Shown here piece by piece: positions 37,298-46,368 of a DNA stretch of 64,000 nucleotides. The number at the start of each line of letters is the position of its first letter. Positions within the stretch are counted from its first letter, which is position 1. Position numbers and translations under genes: made by a program. The notes under the pieces were generated by a model. That model did not search any database and was not told the origin of the DNA. It was given only the letters and a program-made list of their open reading frames with translations. The DNA is from Clostridium sartagoforme (GTDB lineage Bacteria; Bacillota; Clostridia; Clostridiales; Clostridiaceae), in contig NZ_SRYR01000001.1 in the NCBI RefSeq assembly GCF_004794105.1, positions 806,001-870,000 of the forward strand, read 5' to 3'.

Positions 37298-38494
37298 ATG
37301 AAAGTATTAGTAATTAATTGCGGTAGTTCATCGCTAAAATACCAATTAATTGATATGTCTACAGAGGAGTCATTAGCTCAAGGACTAGTTGAAAGAATAG
37401 GAATTGAGGGCTCTGTATTAACACAAAAGGTAGAAGGAAGAGAAAAGTATATTGTTAAGCAACCAATGAAGGATCATAAGATTGCTATAAAGCTTGTTTT
37501 AGATGCCTTAGTAGATAAAGAAAATGGTGTAATTTCTTCAATGGATGAAATTAATGCCGTAGGACACAGAGTAGTACACGGTGGAGAAAAATATAACTCT
37601 TCAGTAATTATAACTGATGAAGTGAAGAAGTATATAGAAGAATGCTTTAAGTTAGCGCCGCTACATAACCCTGCAAATATGATTGGGATATTAGCTTGTG
37701 AAGAATTAATGCCTAATACTAAGATGGTAGCTGTATTTGATACTGCATTCCATGGAACAATGCCAGAAGAAGCATATCTTTATGCACTTCCATACGACTT
37801 ATATAAGAAGCATGGAATAAGAAAATATGGATTCCACGGAACATCTCATAAATATGTATCACAAAAAGTTGCTGAAGTTATGGGAAAAGATATCAAAGAT
37901 TTAAAAATTATTACTTGCCACTTAGGTAATGGTGCAAGTTTAGCAGCAATTAAGAATGGTGTATCTATAGATACTTCTATGGGCTTTACACCACTTGAAG
38001 GAGTTGCGATGGGTACAAGATCAGGAGCTATTGACCCTGCAATTGTTACTTTCTTAATGAAAGAAGAAAATCTAACTATAGAAGAAGTGAATGATTTACT
38101 TAATAAACAGTCTGGAGTTCTTGGAATATCAGGAATAAGCTCTGACTTTAGAGATATTGAAGATGCCGCTTTCAAAGAAGGTGTTCATAGAGCAAAATTA
38201 GCTTTATCAATTTTTGAATATAAGGTAAGAGCTACAATTGGATCATATGCTGCTATTATGGGTGGAGTAGATGCAATTGTATTTACAGCTGGTGTAGGAG
38301 AAAATGGACCTGAAACTAGAGAATCTATACTTAAGGGATTAGAATTCCTTGGAGTTGAAGTAGATACAGAGAAAAACAATGTTAGAGGTAAAGTTAGAGA
38401 AATCTCTAAAGATGGATGTAAGGTTAAAGCTTTTGTGATACCAACTAATGAAGAATTAGTTATTGCAAGAGACACTTTAGAATTAACTAAGTAA
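37298..38494 (+). CDS. ackA: Acetate kinase
   Basis: Transfers phosphate from acetyl phosphate to ADP, making ATP and acetate. 398 residues. Signatures: [13 protein letters not shown] near residue 4, [41 protein letters not shown] and the nucleotide-binding [12 protein letters not shown] and [21 protein letters not shown] site. Second and last gene of the pta operon; a large inverted repeat follows at 38501-38565. Confidence 0.97.
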   Translation: MKVLVINCGSSSLKYQLIDMSTEESLAQGLVERIGIEGSVLTQKVEGREKYIVKQPMKDHKIAIKLVLDALVDKENGVISSMDEINAVGHRVVHGGEKYNSSVIITDEVKKYIEECFKLAPLHNPANMIGILACEELMPNTKMVAVFDTAFHGTMPEEAYLYALPYDLYKKHGIRKYGFHGTSHKYVSQKVAEVMGKDIKDLKIITCHLGNGASLAAIKNGVSIDTSMGFTPLEGVAMGTRSGAIDPAIVTFLMKEENLTIEEVNDLLNKQSGVLGISGISSDFRDIEDAAFKEGVHRAKLALSIFEYKVRATIGSYAAIMGGVDAIVFTAGVGENGPETRESILKGLEFLGVEVDTEKNNVRGKVREISKDGCKVKAFVIPTNEELVIARDTLELTK

Positions 38495-38500
38495 TTAATT

Positions 38501-38565
38501 ATAAAGTGCATAATTAAAAGGGCAGTTTTTCGTTAAAATGCTTGACTTTTAATCATGCACTTTAT
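38501..38565. repeat. Two-part inverted repeat between ackA and the DUF177 operon, overlapping a promoter
   Basis: Outer arms ATAAAGTGCAT (38501-38511) / ATGCACTTTAT (38555-38565); inner arms ATTAAAAG (38513-38520) / CTTTTAAT (38546-38553). Both are perfect, with a 25 nt centre. The right arm overlaps the spacer and first -10 base of the promoter at 38542-38570. No T-run follows, so it may be a regulator-binding site or mRNA 3' end structure rather than a plain terminator. Confidence 0.75.
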
Positions 38566-38570
38566 ATAAT
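38542..38570 (+). promoter_or_regulatory. Sigma-A promoter of DUF177-rpmF-plsX
   Basis: TTGACT (38542-38547), 17 bp, TATAAT (38565-38570). Near-perfect. Start of transcription near 38577 gives a leader of about 115 nt before the first gene. Confidence 0.85.
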
Positions 38571-38576
38571 AAATTG

Positions 38577-38690
38577 TGTTTATTCGGCAAATATTTATCT
38601 AAGGAGTGAAATAAAGCTTGGCTCGAGCTATGTACTTTTGTACATAATGTATCTTGTAAGATGCGAAGATAATATCTAGAGCAATTACAT
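38577..38690 (+). promoter_or_regulatory. Structured leader of DUF177-rpmF with a detached Shine-Dalgarno sequence
   Basis: A strong AAGGAGTGA (38601-38609) is 81 nt from the next annotated start. In between are TATGTAC / GTACATA (38629-38635 / 38640-38646, loop TTTT), ATCTT / AAGAT repeats, and closing bases TTG(g)CTC (38618-38624) / GAGCAA (38679-38684). A 9-codon frame from TTG 38618 (ARAMYFCT after the start) could be a leader peptide. The DUF177 ATG itself has no recognisable binding site directly before it. Confidence 0.5.
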
Positions 38691-39200
38691 ATGATTATAC
38701 AACTTTCAGATTTTAACTCATCTAGAAACAGAAAAAAAGAAATAAATGTAACATATGACTTAAAACCACTCTATTTTGATGGAGAAAAAATAGAAGCTGT
38801 AGAAGCTTTAACTGTAGTTGGAAATATAACCTCTATTGGAGATGTTTTAACTCTAAGAGCTTCAATAAAAACAAAGTTAGATTTAAAATGTTCAAGATGC
38901 CTAGAGGCCTTTATCTATCCAATAGATATTGAAATAGAAGAAAGGTTTACAAATAATAATGAACTTCAAAATGATGAAGAAATTATTTTTGTAGATGGTA
39001 ATATCTTAGATATTACTGAAATTGTTGAAAATGTTATTATTTCAACCTTACCTATTAAGAGACTTTGCACAGACAACTGCAGAGGGCTTTGCTACCAATG
39101 TGGTAAAAATCTTAACGAAGGTTCTTGTAATTGTAATACAAATGATGTAGACTTAAGACTGGCAAAGTTACAAGAGTTGTTTGGAAATAAGGAGGTGTAG
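38691..39200 (+). CDS. DUF177 (YceD) family protein, large-subunit RNA accumulation factor
   Basis: 169-residue soluble protein encoded before rpmF in most bacteria. In plants and E. coli, relatives affect 23S rRNA accumulation. Cysteine pairs CSRCLEAF near residue 66 and [23 protein letters not shown] near 125-147 are typical, the latter probably zinc-binding. The start ATG 38691 is forced: the frame is closed by TAA at 38670 and no other start lies between. It lacks a normal ribosome binding site. rpmF starts 2 nt after the stop behind AAGGAGGT. Confidence 0.92.
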   Translation: MIIQLSDFNSSRNRKKEINVTYDLKPLYFDGEKIEAVEALTVVGNITSIGDVLTLRASIKTKLDLKCSRCLEAFIYPIDIEIEERFTNNNELQNDEEIIFVDGNILDITEIVENVIISTLPIKRLCTDNCRGLCYQCGKNLNEGSCNCNTNDVDLRLAKLQELFGNKEV

Positions 39201-39202
39201 TA

Positions 39203-39388
39203 ATGGGAAATCCAGCGAGAAAAACATATAGAGCAAAGAGAGATTCAAGAAGAGCTCAAACTTTTAAAGCGAGCTTACCTGGAATAGTTGAATGTCCACA
39301 ATGTCATGAAATGAAATTAGCTCACAGAGTTTGTAAAAATTGTGGCTTCTATAAAGGTAAAGAAGTTGTTGCTTCAGTAGAAGAATAA
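39203..39388 (+). CDS. rpmF: 50S ribosomal protein L32
   Basis: 61-residue ribosomal protein. N-terminal [19 protein letters not shown] is a variant of the usual start (most have MAVPKRK). Zinc ribbon [17 protein letters not shown] with two CxxC pairs, then GFYKGKEVV. Directly after DUF177 and followed by a hairpin, then plsX. The DUF177-rpmF-plsX order links ribosome and lipid synthesis genes as in many bacteria. Confidence 0.96.
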   Translation: MGNPARKTYRAKRDSRRAQTFKASLPGIVECPQCHEMKLAHRVCKNCGFYKGKEVVASVEE

Positions 39389-39415
39389 AGAAAGTCAAAT
39401 GACTTTCTTTTCTTT
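39387..39415 (+). terminator. Hairpin after rpmF
   Basis: AAAGAAAGTCA / TGACTTTCTTT separated by AA, then TCTTTATAT. Overlaps the rpmF stop. It may terminate partly, so that plsX gets less transcription. Confidence 0.75.
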
Positions 39416-39442
39416 ATATATAGGAAAAAGAGGTGAAAATTT

Positions 39443-40444
39443 ATGAAAATAGCTATAGATGGTATGGGCGGAGATAATGCTCCTAAAGCTGTAATAGAAG
39501 GAGTAATTAAAGCCCTAGAAGAATACAAAGGAATAGAGTATTATATTACCGGTCCAAAGGAACAAATAGAAGAAGAACTAAAGAATTATAATTATGATAA
39601 AACTTTAGTTAATATAATTGATGCTAGGGAAATAATTTCACCAAATGAACACCCTGTAATGGCTTTAAAGAAGAAAAAAGATTCTAGTATTTATAAGGCT
39701 TTAAAGCTTGTTAAAGATAAAGAATGTGATGCTGTAATATCTGGAGGAAGTACTGGAGCCTTTTTAGCAGGCTGTACACTTGTAGTAGGGAGAATAAAGG
39801 GAATAGAAAGACCAGCCCTTGCACCAATAATGCCAGGCAAAAATGGTAGCTTTATGATAGTTGATGCTGGTGCTAATGTTGACTCTAAACCTAATTATTT
39901 AGTTCAATTTGCGAAGATGGGAAAAGTTTATTATCAAGGTGTTATAGGTAAAGAAAATCCATCAGTAGGTCTTGTAAATATAGGTGCTGAAGAGGAAAAG
40001 GGAAATGAACTAACAAAGGCTACTTATAAGCTTTTAAAAGAAGAAAACAATTTAAATTTTGTTGGGAATGTAGAACCAAGAGATACATCAAAAGGGGACG
40101 TAAATGTTTTAGTCTGTGATGGGTTTGTTGGAAATACATTGCTTAAGATGTATGAAGGTGTAGCATCTACTCTTTTAAGTATGATAAAAGACGAAATTTT
40201 ATCAGGTAGCATAATAAGTAAATTAGGAGCAGGGTTATTAAGTCCTGTATTTAAATCTTTAAAAGTTAAGTTTGATTATAAGGAATATGGTGGAGCTCCG
40301 TTTTTAGGTGTAGATGGTATATGTATTAAGGCCCATGGAAGCTCTGATGGAAAAGCCTTTAAGAATGCTATTAGACAAACGAAAATATTTTACGACAATG
40401 GTGTATTAGAAAAAATTAAAGCAGAACTTAAAAATAATATATAA
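39443..40444 (+). CDS. plsX: Phosphate acyltransferase PlsX
   Basis: Makes acyl phosphate from acyl-ACP for phospholipid synthesis. 333 residues, peripheral membrane enzyme. N-terminus [59 protein letters not shown]-terminal [29 protein letters not shown] site. The PlsY partner was not seen in this window; acpP follows with its own promoter. Confidence 0.97.
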   Translation: MKIAIDGMGGDNAPKAVIEGVIKALEEYKGIEYYITGPKEQIEEELKNYNYDKTLVNIIDAREIISPNEHPVMALKKKKDSSIYKALKLVKDKECDAVISGGSTGAFLAGCTLVVGRIKGIERPALAPIMPGKNGSFMIVDAGANVDSKPNYLVQFAKMGKVYYQGVIGKENPSVGLVNIGAEEEKGNELTKATYKLLKEENNLNFVGNVEPRDTSKGDVNVLVCDGFVGNTLLKMYEGVASTLLSMIKDEILSGSIISKLGAGLLSPVFKSLKVKFDYKEYGGAPFLGVDGICIKAHGSSDGKAFKNAIRQTKIFYDNGVLEKIKAELKNNI

Positions 40445-40461
40445 TTATATCATTCAGTATA

Positions 40462-40490
40462 TTGACTATAGAAATAATATATACTATTAT
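40462..40490 (+). promoter_or_regulatory. Sigma-A promoter of acpP
   Basis: TTGACT (40462-40467), 17 bp, TATTAT (40485-40490), 31 nt before the acpP start. Confidence 0.75.
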
Positions 40491-40520
40491 CTAAATGAAG
40501 TTATTTAGGAGGTGATGCAG

Positions 40521-40751
40521 ATGTTTGATAAGGTTAAGGAAATTATAGCTGAAAAATTAAGTGTTAATGAAGACGATATAACAATGGATTCTTCTTTTGT
40601 AGATGATTTAAATGCAGATTCATTAGATTTAGTTGAACTAATGATGGCTTTAGAGGATGAATTAGATACTGAAATCCCTGATGAAGAAGCTGAGAATTTT
40701 AAAGTAGTTGGAGATGTAGTTAAGTATTTAAAAAATCACGTAGAAGAATAA
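40521..40751 (+). CDS. acpP: Acyl carrier protein
   Basis: Carries growing fatty acids on a phosphopantetheine arm. ATG 40521 is chosen: the strong AGGAGGTGA at 40507-40515 lies 5 nt upstream and includes the longer frame's first codons. 76 residues, very acidic. The modified serine is Ser34 in [10 protein letters not shown]. Short and single-gene, with promoter and terminator on either side. Confidence 0.96.
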   Translation: MFDKVKEIIAEKLSVNEDDITMDSSFVDDLNADSLDLVELMMALEDELDTEIPDEEAENFKVVGDVVKYLKNHVEE

Positions 40752-40754
40752 TTT

Positions 40755-40780
40755 AATCCCGCAATAATGCGGGATTTTAT
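40755..40780 (+). terminator. Terminator after acpP
   Basis: AATCCCGCA / TGCGGGATT, loop ATAA, then TTATATTT. GC-rich compact stem 4 nt after the stop. Confidence 0.9.
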
Positions 40781-40881
40781 ATTTAAAATTTCAAATATAG
40801 TTTATTCTTGAATTTGTTCGCTTTAGTAGAAGTTATAATATAAAAAGCAAATTGAAGAATGAACTTCGAGGAGATGGAAAT

Positions 40882-41583
40882 ATGGCGAAGTTTAATATTA
40901 AAGAAATAGAAGAGTATATTGGTTTAACTTTTAATGAAGAAAAGCTGCTAAAAACAGCATTAACCCATAGTTCTTATGCAAATCAACATAGGGATGAAGA
41001 ATATAATGAAAGATTTGAATTTCTAGGAGATTCAATACTGCAACTATGTATTACAGAATATTTATTTTTAAATTATAAAAATAAAAGTGAAGGGGAACTT
41101 ACTAAGATAAGAAGTTTGATAGTATGTGAAAATTCACTATATGAAATTGGTAAAAAGCTTAACTTAGGATACTTTATTAGAATAAGTAAAGGTGAAGAAC
41201 TTACTGGTGGTAGAGAAAGAGTTTCTATTATAGCAGATGCTGTAGAAGCTTTACTTGCAGCAATATATTTAGATAAGGGATTGGAGTTTGCAAAGGATTA
41301 TATTCTTGGACACTTTAAAGAAATAATAGACAAGGCAATAAATAATGATATTATTTTAGACTATAAGACAAAACTTCAAGAAGAAATGCAAAAATCAGGT
41401 GAAGTATCAATAGTTTATGAATTATTAAAGTATGAAGGACCTCCACATAGAAGAAAGTTCTTTACATCTGTAATAATTGAGGATAAAGAACTTGGATGTG
41501 GTGAAGGATATAGTAAAAAGGAATCAGAACAAAATGCAGCAAGATCAGCACTTAAAGCTTTGGAGGGATTAAATGAGCAATAA
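40882..41583 (+). CDS. rnc: Ribonuclease III
   Basis: Double-strand RNA endonuclease that processes rRNA and mRNAs. ATG 40882 follows GAGGAG at 8 nt; the TTG of the longer frame (40852) has no binding site. 233 residues. Nuclease signature ERFEFLGDSILQLCI, catalytic downstream site ADAVEALLAAIYLDKG, then dsRNA-binding domain from about 160 (YKTKLQEEMQKSG...ARSALKAL). Its end overlaps the next gene by 11 bases. rnc-smc-ftsY order is widespread. Confidence 0.96.
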   Translation: MAKFNIKEIEEYIGLTFNEEKLLKTALTHSSYANQHRDEEYNERFEFLGDSILQLCITEYLFLNYKNKSEGELTKIRSLIVCENSLYEIGKKLNLGYFIRISKGEELTGGRERVSIIADAVEALLAAIYLDKGLEFAKDYILGHFKEIIDKAINNDIILDYKTKLQEEMQKSGEVSIVYELLKYEGPPHRRKFFTSVIIEDKELGCGEGYSKKESEQNAARSALKALEGLNEQ

Positions 41584-42607
41584 GCATTATATTATTCCAA
41601 TATTTATTTCTCATATAGGATGTCCCCATCAATGTGTATTTTGCAATCAAGATAAGATTGCAAAAGAAGTTGAAGAGGAGGTTAAGGCAGAGGATGTAAG
41701 AAATACTATAGATGAATACTTAAAGACAATAGAGAGTAAAAATTCAACAGTAGAGGTATCATTTTTTGGAGGTACCTTTACAGCAATAGATGTTAATAAG
41801 CAAAAAGAATTACTTGCAGTTGCTAAGGAATATAAAGAAAAGGAGTTAATACATAAAATAAGAATGTCTACAAGACCAGATGCTATTAACAGATATATTT
41901 TAGATTACTTAAAGGACTTTACTGTAGATATTATAGAGCTTGGAGTTCAATCTTTAGATGATGAAGTATTAAGATTATCAGGAAGAGGGCACTCAGCAGA
42001 AGATGTAAGGGTTGCTTCTAAGTTAATTAAAGAATATGGAATTACTTTAGGTCATCAAATTATGCCAGGGCTTCCTGGAGATGATTTTAATAAGGATATA
42101 GAAACTGCTAAAAAGTCTATTGAAATGAAGCCGGATATATGTAGGATATATCCTTCATTAGTAATTAAAGAAACTCCAATGGCTAAAATGCATAAAAGAG
42201 GAGAATATATACCTTATACATTAGAAGAAGCTGTAGAAGTATCTAAGGAGATATATAAGCTATATAATAATGCTTCTGTAAATATAATAAGGGTTGGGCT
42301 TCAACCAACAGAAAATATAACCTTAGGTAAAGATGTAATAGATGGACCTTTCCATCCAGCTTTTAGAGAGTTAGTTGAAGGAAGCTTGCTATGTGATAAT
42401 ATAAAAAAATCTATAGCAGATAACAAAGATATAATAATAGAAATTAATCCAAAGGATATAAGTAAGCTTTATGCTAATAAGAAATATTATTATAGAAAAC
42501 TAATAGATGGACATAATGGGAAAATAATTGTAAGGCAAATGGAAAAGCAAAAAAGAGGTAAAGTTAAGGTTATAGTTACTGAGAAAATAATAGATGTTAA
42601 GTTATAA
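41573..42607 (+). CDS. Radical SAM protein (ELP3-like), function unknown
   Basis: 344 residues with a [4Fe-4S] motif CPHQCVFC near residue 16 (CxxxCxxC), FFGGTFTAI, RPDAINRYILDYLK, ELGVQSLDDEVLRLSGRGH and GHQIMPGLPGD. These place it in the Elp3/HemN-like branch of radical SAM enzymes. The acetyltransferase domain of true Elp3 is absent. In many clostridia the gene lies between rnc and smc, as here. Substrate is not known; a tRNA or nucleic-acid modification role is a guess. A GGAGGG site lies inside the end of rnc. Confidence 0.85.
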   Translation: MSNKHYIIPIFISHIGCPHQCVFCNQDKIAKEVEEEVKAEDVRNTIDEYLKTIESKNSTVEVSFFGGTFTAIDVNKQKELLAVAKEYKEKELIHKIRMSTRPDAINRYILDYLKDFTVDIIELGVQSLDDEVLRLSGRGHSAEDVRVASKLIKEYGITLGHQIMPGLPGDDFNKDIETAKKSIEMKPDICRIYPSLVIKETPMAKMHKRGEYIPYTLEEAVEVSKEIYKLYNNASVNIIRVGLQPTENITLGKDVIDGPFHPAFRELVEGSLLCDNIKKSIADNKDIIIEINPKDISKLYANKKYYYRKLIDGHNGKIIVRQMEKQKRGKVKVIVTEKIIDVKL

Positions 42608-42633
42608 GGTAGGCTAGATTTTGTCTACCTTAT
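42604..42633 (+). terminator. Hairpin at the end of the radical SAM gene
   Basis: ATAAGGTAG / CTACCTTAT, with the TAA stop inside the left arm. No T-run follows, so termination is uncertain. Confidence 0.45.
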
Positions 42634-42686
42634 ATTGATATTTTACCTTTAATGCTATAAACTAAAATAAGACAGGAGTGGTAATT

Positions 42687-42779
42687 GTGAAGAAGAAAAC
42701 AAGGCAAAAAATGATATATATTATTACTATAGCTTTAGCTATTATGTTTTCACTTAGTTTATTAGTATCATTTATATAG
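42687..42779 (+). CDS. Small membrane protein, Prli42/DUF4044-like (30 aa)
   Basis: A 30-residue frame from GTG behind CAGGAGTGG: a basic N-terminus KKKTRQKM followed by one hydrophobic helix IYIITIALAIMFSLSLLVSF. Length, charge and layout match the DUF4044/Prli42 peptides of Firmicutes; Listeria Prli42 anchors the stressosome to the membrane. The basic head would face the cytoplasm. No stressosome genes are in the window, so the name is by resemblance only. It sits 15 nt before smc and probably shares its transcript. Confidence 0.65.
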   Translation: MKKKTRQKMIYIITIALAIMFSLSLLVSFI

Positions 42780-42794
42780 ATAAGGAGAAAGTCT

Positions 42795-45700
42795 ATGTTT
42801 TTAAAGTCCCTAGAAATTAGAGGGTTTAAGTCTTTTGCAGATAAGACCCAGTTAAAGTTTAAAAAAGGAGTTACTGCTGTAGTTGGGCCAAATGGTAGTG
42901 GTAAAAGTAATATATCTGACTCTGTAAGATGGGTTCTTGGAGAACAAAGTGTTAAAACTCTAAGAGGAGGAAAGATGGAAGATGTAATTTTTGCTGGTAC
43001 ACAATTTAGAAAACAAGTAGGACTAGCTCAAGTTTCACTTACATTAGATAACTCAGATAATTCTTTAGATACAGACTACTCAGAAGTAACTATAACTAGA
43101 AGAATATTTAGATCAGGAGAAACTGAGTATTTAATAAACAACCAAAAATGCAGATTAAAAGATATTCATAGTCTTTTCATGGATACTGGTATAGGTAAAG
43201 AAGGATATTCTCTTATTGGGCAAGGTAAGATAGAAGCTATATTAAGTGGTAAGCCTGAAGAAAGAAGAGCTTTACTAGAAGAAGCAGCAGGAATAGTTAA
43301 ATTTAAGACTAGAAAAGAAGAAGCTGAGAAAAAACTTAATAATACAGAATCTAACTTAGTAAGAATAAGAGACATAATTTCTACTTATGAAGAGAGAATA
43401 GAGCCCTTAAGAGAAGAAAGAGAAAAGGCATTATTATATAATGATTATGCATCAGAACTTAAAGTAAAAGAAGTATCTTTATTAGTTAATAATATTAAAA
43501 ATATTGATAATGATATAGAAGAAGTAAATAAAGCTATAAGCGCAAAAAAATCTGATATAGAAGTTAATAGGAAAAAACTAAGTAGTGAGAGACAGGTCTT
43601 AATAGATATAGAAAAAGAAATAGAGGCCTTAGAAAGTAAAAATAAAGAAGAAAAAACAGAATACTATAGTAAAAAGGAAGAAGTAAATAAAGGCTTAAAA
43701 GATATAGAAATCTTTAAAGAAAGAATAAAGAATTATGAAGAAATAATAGAGAAGGATTTATTACAAGTAAAAATATTAGAAAAAGAAGTAATTAAATCAA
43801 GGGAAGAAAAATTAATTATTGAAAAAGATCTTGAAGAGAAGATAAAGAAACAAATAGAAGAAGAAAATTCAATTAAATCTTTAGAAGAAAAGAGTAGCAG
43901 TTTAAATTCAGAAATACAATCTTTAGAAAAAGAAATCCAAAGAATAAAGGAAGAAGAATTTGAAATTTTAAGAAAGACTTCTGAAATTAATAACAATATT
44001 TCTTTAATGAATAAAGAAATTAGCAGTAAAGAAGAATTAAGTGTTAATGGTGAAAGTAGCCTTAAAGCAATAGAAGGAAATATAAGCATTAACTTAGCTA
44101 CAATCTTAAGTATTAATGAAAACATTAAAGCTTTAAAGAGAGAAAAAGAAAATTTAGAAGAAGAAATAGTAAATAGAAGAAGAAATATTGGTGTTTTAAA
44201 TTCTAAGGTAAATAAGAAGGAATCATTAATAAGAGAGTATTCTAAGAGAATAAATAATTTAGAAGGTAAGCTGGGTACTTTAAAGGATTTAGAAAAAAGT
44301 TATGAAGGTTATCAGCTATCAATAAAAAGGTTAATGGAAAGAATAGATTCTGGAAGTTTACCTTATGGAAAAGGTACTAAGGTCTTAGGAGAAATATTTA
44401 CAGTAGATAGAAATTTAGAGACAGCTATAGAAGTTGCTTTAGGTGGAGCAATATCTAATGTTATTACTGAAAATGAAAAGAATGCAAAGCTTTTAATAGA
44501 GTATTTAAAGAAGAACTCTTTAGGTAGGGCAACCTTCTTACCTCTTAATATAATTAAGGGAAATAGACTTAATATTACTAAAGATATATTAAGTATAGAT
44601 GGGTATTTAGGAATTGCATCTGATTTAATAAGCTATGATAGTATATATAAAAATATTATGGATTATAGCTTAGGAAAAACAATAATAGCAAAAGATATGG
44701 ATGCAGCTTTAAATATTTCAAAAGCTTGTGGTTATAAGTTTAGGATAGTAACTCTTCATGGGGAAGTTATTAGTCCGGGTGGAGCTTTAACTGGAGGTAG
44801 TATATATAAGAAAAATAGCTCAAGTATCTTAAGTAGAAAAAGAGAACTGCATGAACTTGAAGATTCATTAAAAGAAAATAAAGAAAAGTATTCTTTAGAA
44901 GTTAATGAACTTAATAAAATTAGAGAAGAAGTTAAGTTAATTGATGAAGATATATTAAATAAAAGTGATGAAGTTCATGAAAAAGTTATTGATATTACAA
45001 GGTTAGATGGTGAAGTGAAAGCACTTGAAAGTGAGAGCCTAAAACTTAAAAATTCCCTTGAGGTTTCTAAAAGAGAACTTTCTTTAAATAAGGAAACCTT
45101 AAATAGATTAATGTTAGATGTTAAGAGTAAAGAAGAAGCTCTTTCTAATTTAAAAATAGAAAATGAAAATAATAAAGAAAAGGTTATGATTATGCAAAAT
45201 AACCTTTTAGAAAAGAAAAATTCATATAATGATTCTAAGGATGAAAGTATAAAGATTAAAATTAGTAAGGCAAAATTAGATGAAATAGTTTATGGAAGAC
45301 AAGTAGATATTAAGAGAAAAGAAAAAGAAGAAAAAGAAAAAGAAGAAAAAATTTCTTCTCTTAAAAATGACAATAAAGAAAAGCATAATAACATAAACTA
45401 CTTAAAAGACGAAATTGAAAAGAATATTGAGGTTATAAACAATATAAACTCTAGATTGAAAGATCTTGAAGAGATATTTAAATATGATGAAGCTAAGAGA
45501 ATAACATTAAAAGATAAGTTAAAAATAAAAGATGTAGAAGCTAATAATTTAATAGAGGAAATAAGAAGTTTAGAAAATGAGTTAAATAAAAAAGAAATTT
45601 CCTATGCTAAATTAGAGGGTGAAAGAGAAGGTTATTATTTTAGATTAAATGATGAATTAAACTTAACCTTAGCAGAAGCTATGGAAATTGCAATAGAGGT

Positions 45701-46358
45701 ATTTAATATTGCTAAGATTAAGGATGATATATTTAAATTAAAAGCTAAGATTTCAGCTTTAGGAACAGTGAATTTAGCTGCGATAGCAGAGTATGAGGAA
45801 GTAGTTGAAAAGTATAATTTTATGTCTACTCAAGAAGAGGACTTAAATAAAGCAAAAGAAGAGCTTTTAAAAGTAATTAATGAAATGACAGTTAATATGC
45901 AAGAACTATTTAAAGAAAACTTTAAAATTTTAAATGAAAACTTTGGAGAAACATTTAAGGATTTATTTAAAGGTGGAACAGCTGAATTAATATTAGGAGA
46001 AGGAGATGAACTTACTGCAAACATTGAAATAAATGTTCAGCCACCAGGAAAAAAACTTCAAAATATTAATTTGATGTCTGGGGGAGAAAAAGTTCTTTCT
46101 GCTATTGCATTATTATTTGCAATTTTAAAAATGAAACCTACTCCTTTCTGTATCTTAGATGAAATAGAGGCCGCTTTAGATGATGCCAATGTTTATAGAT
46201 ACGCTGAATTCCTAAAAGAATTCTCAGAAAATATACAGTTTATTGTTATTACTCACAGAAAAGGAACTATGGAAGCTAGTGATGTTATGTATGGTGTCAC
46301 TATGGAAGAAAAAGGTATATCCAAGGTAGTTTCTGTAGATTTAAGTAAAAGTAATTAG
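42795..46358 (+). CDS. smc: Chromosome segregation protein SMC
   Basis: ATPase that, with ScpA and ScpB, compacts and separates chromosomes. 1187 residues, full length. N-terminal FLKSLEIRGFKSFADKT and Walker A GPNGSGKSN near 32. First coiled coil about 170-500. Hinge about 515-650 (GTKVLGEIFTV...GGAISNVITENE...SPGGALTGGS). Second coiled coil to about 1015. C-terminal signature NLMSGGEKVLSAIALLFAIL and Walker B FCILDEIEAALDDANV. AAGGAG site. ftsY follows 10 nt later. Confidence 0.98.
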   Translation: MFLKSLEIRGFKSFADKTQLKFKKGVTAVVGPNGSGKSNISDSVRWVLGEQSVKTLRGGKMEDVIFAGTQFRKQVGLAQVSLTLDNSDNSLDTDYSEVTITRRIFRSGETEYLINNQKCRLKDIHSLFMDTGIGKEGYSLIGQGKIEAILSGKPEERRALLEEAAGIVKFKTRKEEAEKKLNNTESNLVRIRDIISTYEERIEPLREEREKALLYNDYASELKVKEVSLLVNNIKNIDNDIEEVNKAISAKKSDIEVNRKKLSSERQVLIDIEKEIEALESKNKEEKTEYYSKKEEVNKGLKDIEIFKERIKNYEEIIEKDLLQVKILEKEVIKSREEKLIIEKDLEEKIKKQIEEENSIKSLEEKSSSLNSEIQSLEKEIQRIKEEEFEILRKTSEINNNISLMNKEISSKEELSVNGESSLKAIEGNISINLATILSINENIKALKREKENLEEEIVNRRRNIGVLNSKVNKKESLIREYSKRINNLEGKLGTLKDLEKSYEGYQLSIKRLMERIDSGSLPYGKGTKVLGEIFTVDRNLETAIEVALGGAISNVITENEKNAKLLIEYLKKNSLGRATFLPLNIIKGNRLNITKDILSIDGYLGIASDLISYDSIYKNIMDYSLGKTIIAKDMDAALNISKACGYKFRIVTLHGEVISPGGALTGGSIYKKNSSSILSRKRELHELEDSLKENKEKYSLEVNELNKIREEVKLIDEDILNKSDEVHEKVIDITRLDGEVKALESESLKLKNSLEVSKRELSLNKETLNRLMLDVKSKEEALSNLKIENENNKEKVMIMQNNLLEKKNSYNDSKDESIKIKISKAKLDEIVYGRQVDIKRKEKEEKEKEEKISSLKNDNKEKHNNINYLKDEIEKNIEVINNINSRLKDLEEIFKYDEAKRITLKDKLKIKDVEANNLIEEIRSLENELNKKEISYAKLEGEREGYYFRLNDELNLTLAEAMEIAIEVFNIAKIKDDIFKLKAKISALGTVNLAAIAEYEEVVEKYNFMSTQEEDLNKAKEELLKVINEMTVNMQELFKENFKILNENFGETFKDLFKGGTAELILGEGDELTANIEINVQPPGKKLQNINLMSGGEKVLSAIALLFAILKMKPTPFCILDEIEAALDDANVYRYAEFLKEFSENIQFIVITHRKGTMEASDVMYGVTMEEKGISKVVSVDLSKSN

Positions 46359-46368
46359 GAGGCTTATT

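Noticed and set aside
40808-40839. TTGAAT ... TATAAT as an rnc promoter
   Set aside because: Spacer is 20 bp, too long; the -10 alone is good, so a promoter remains possible but not supported.
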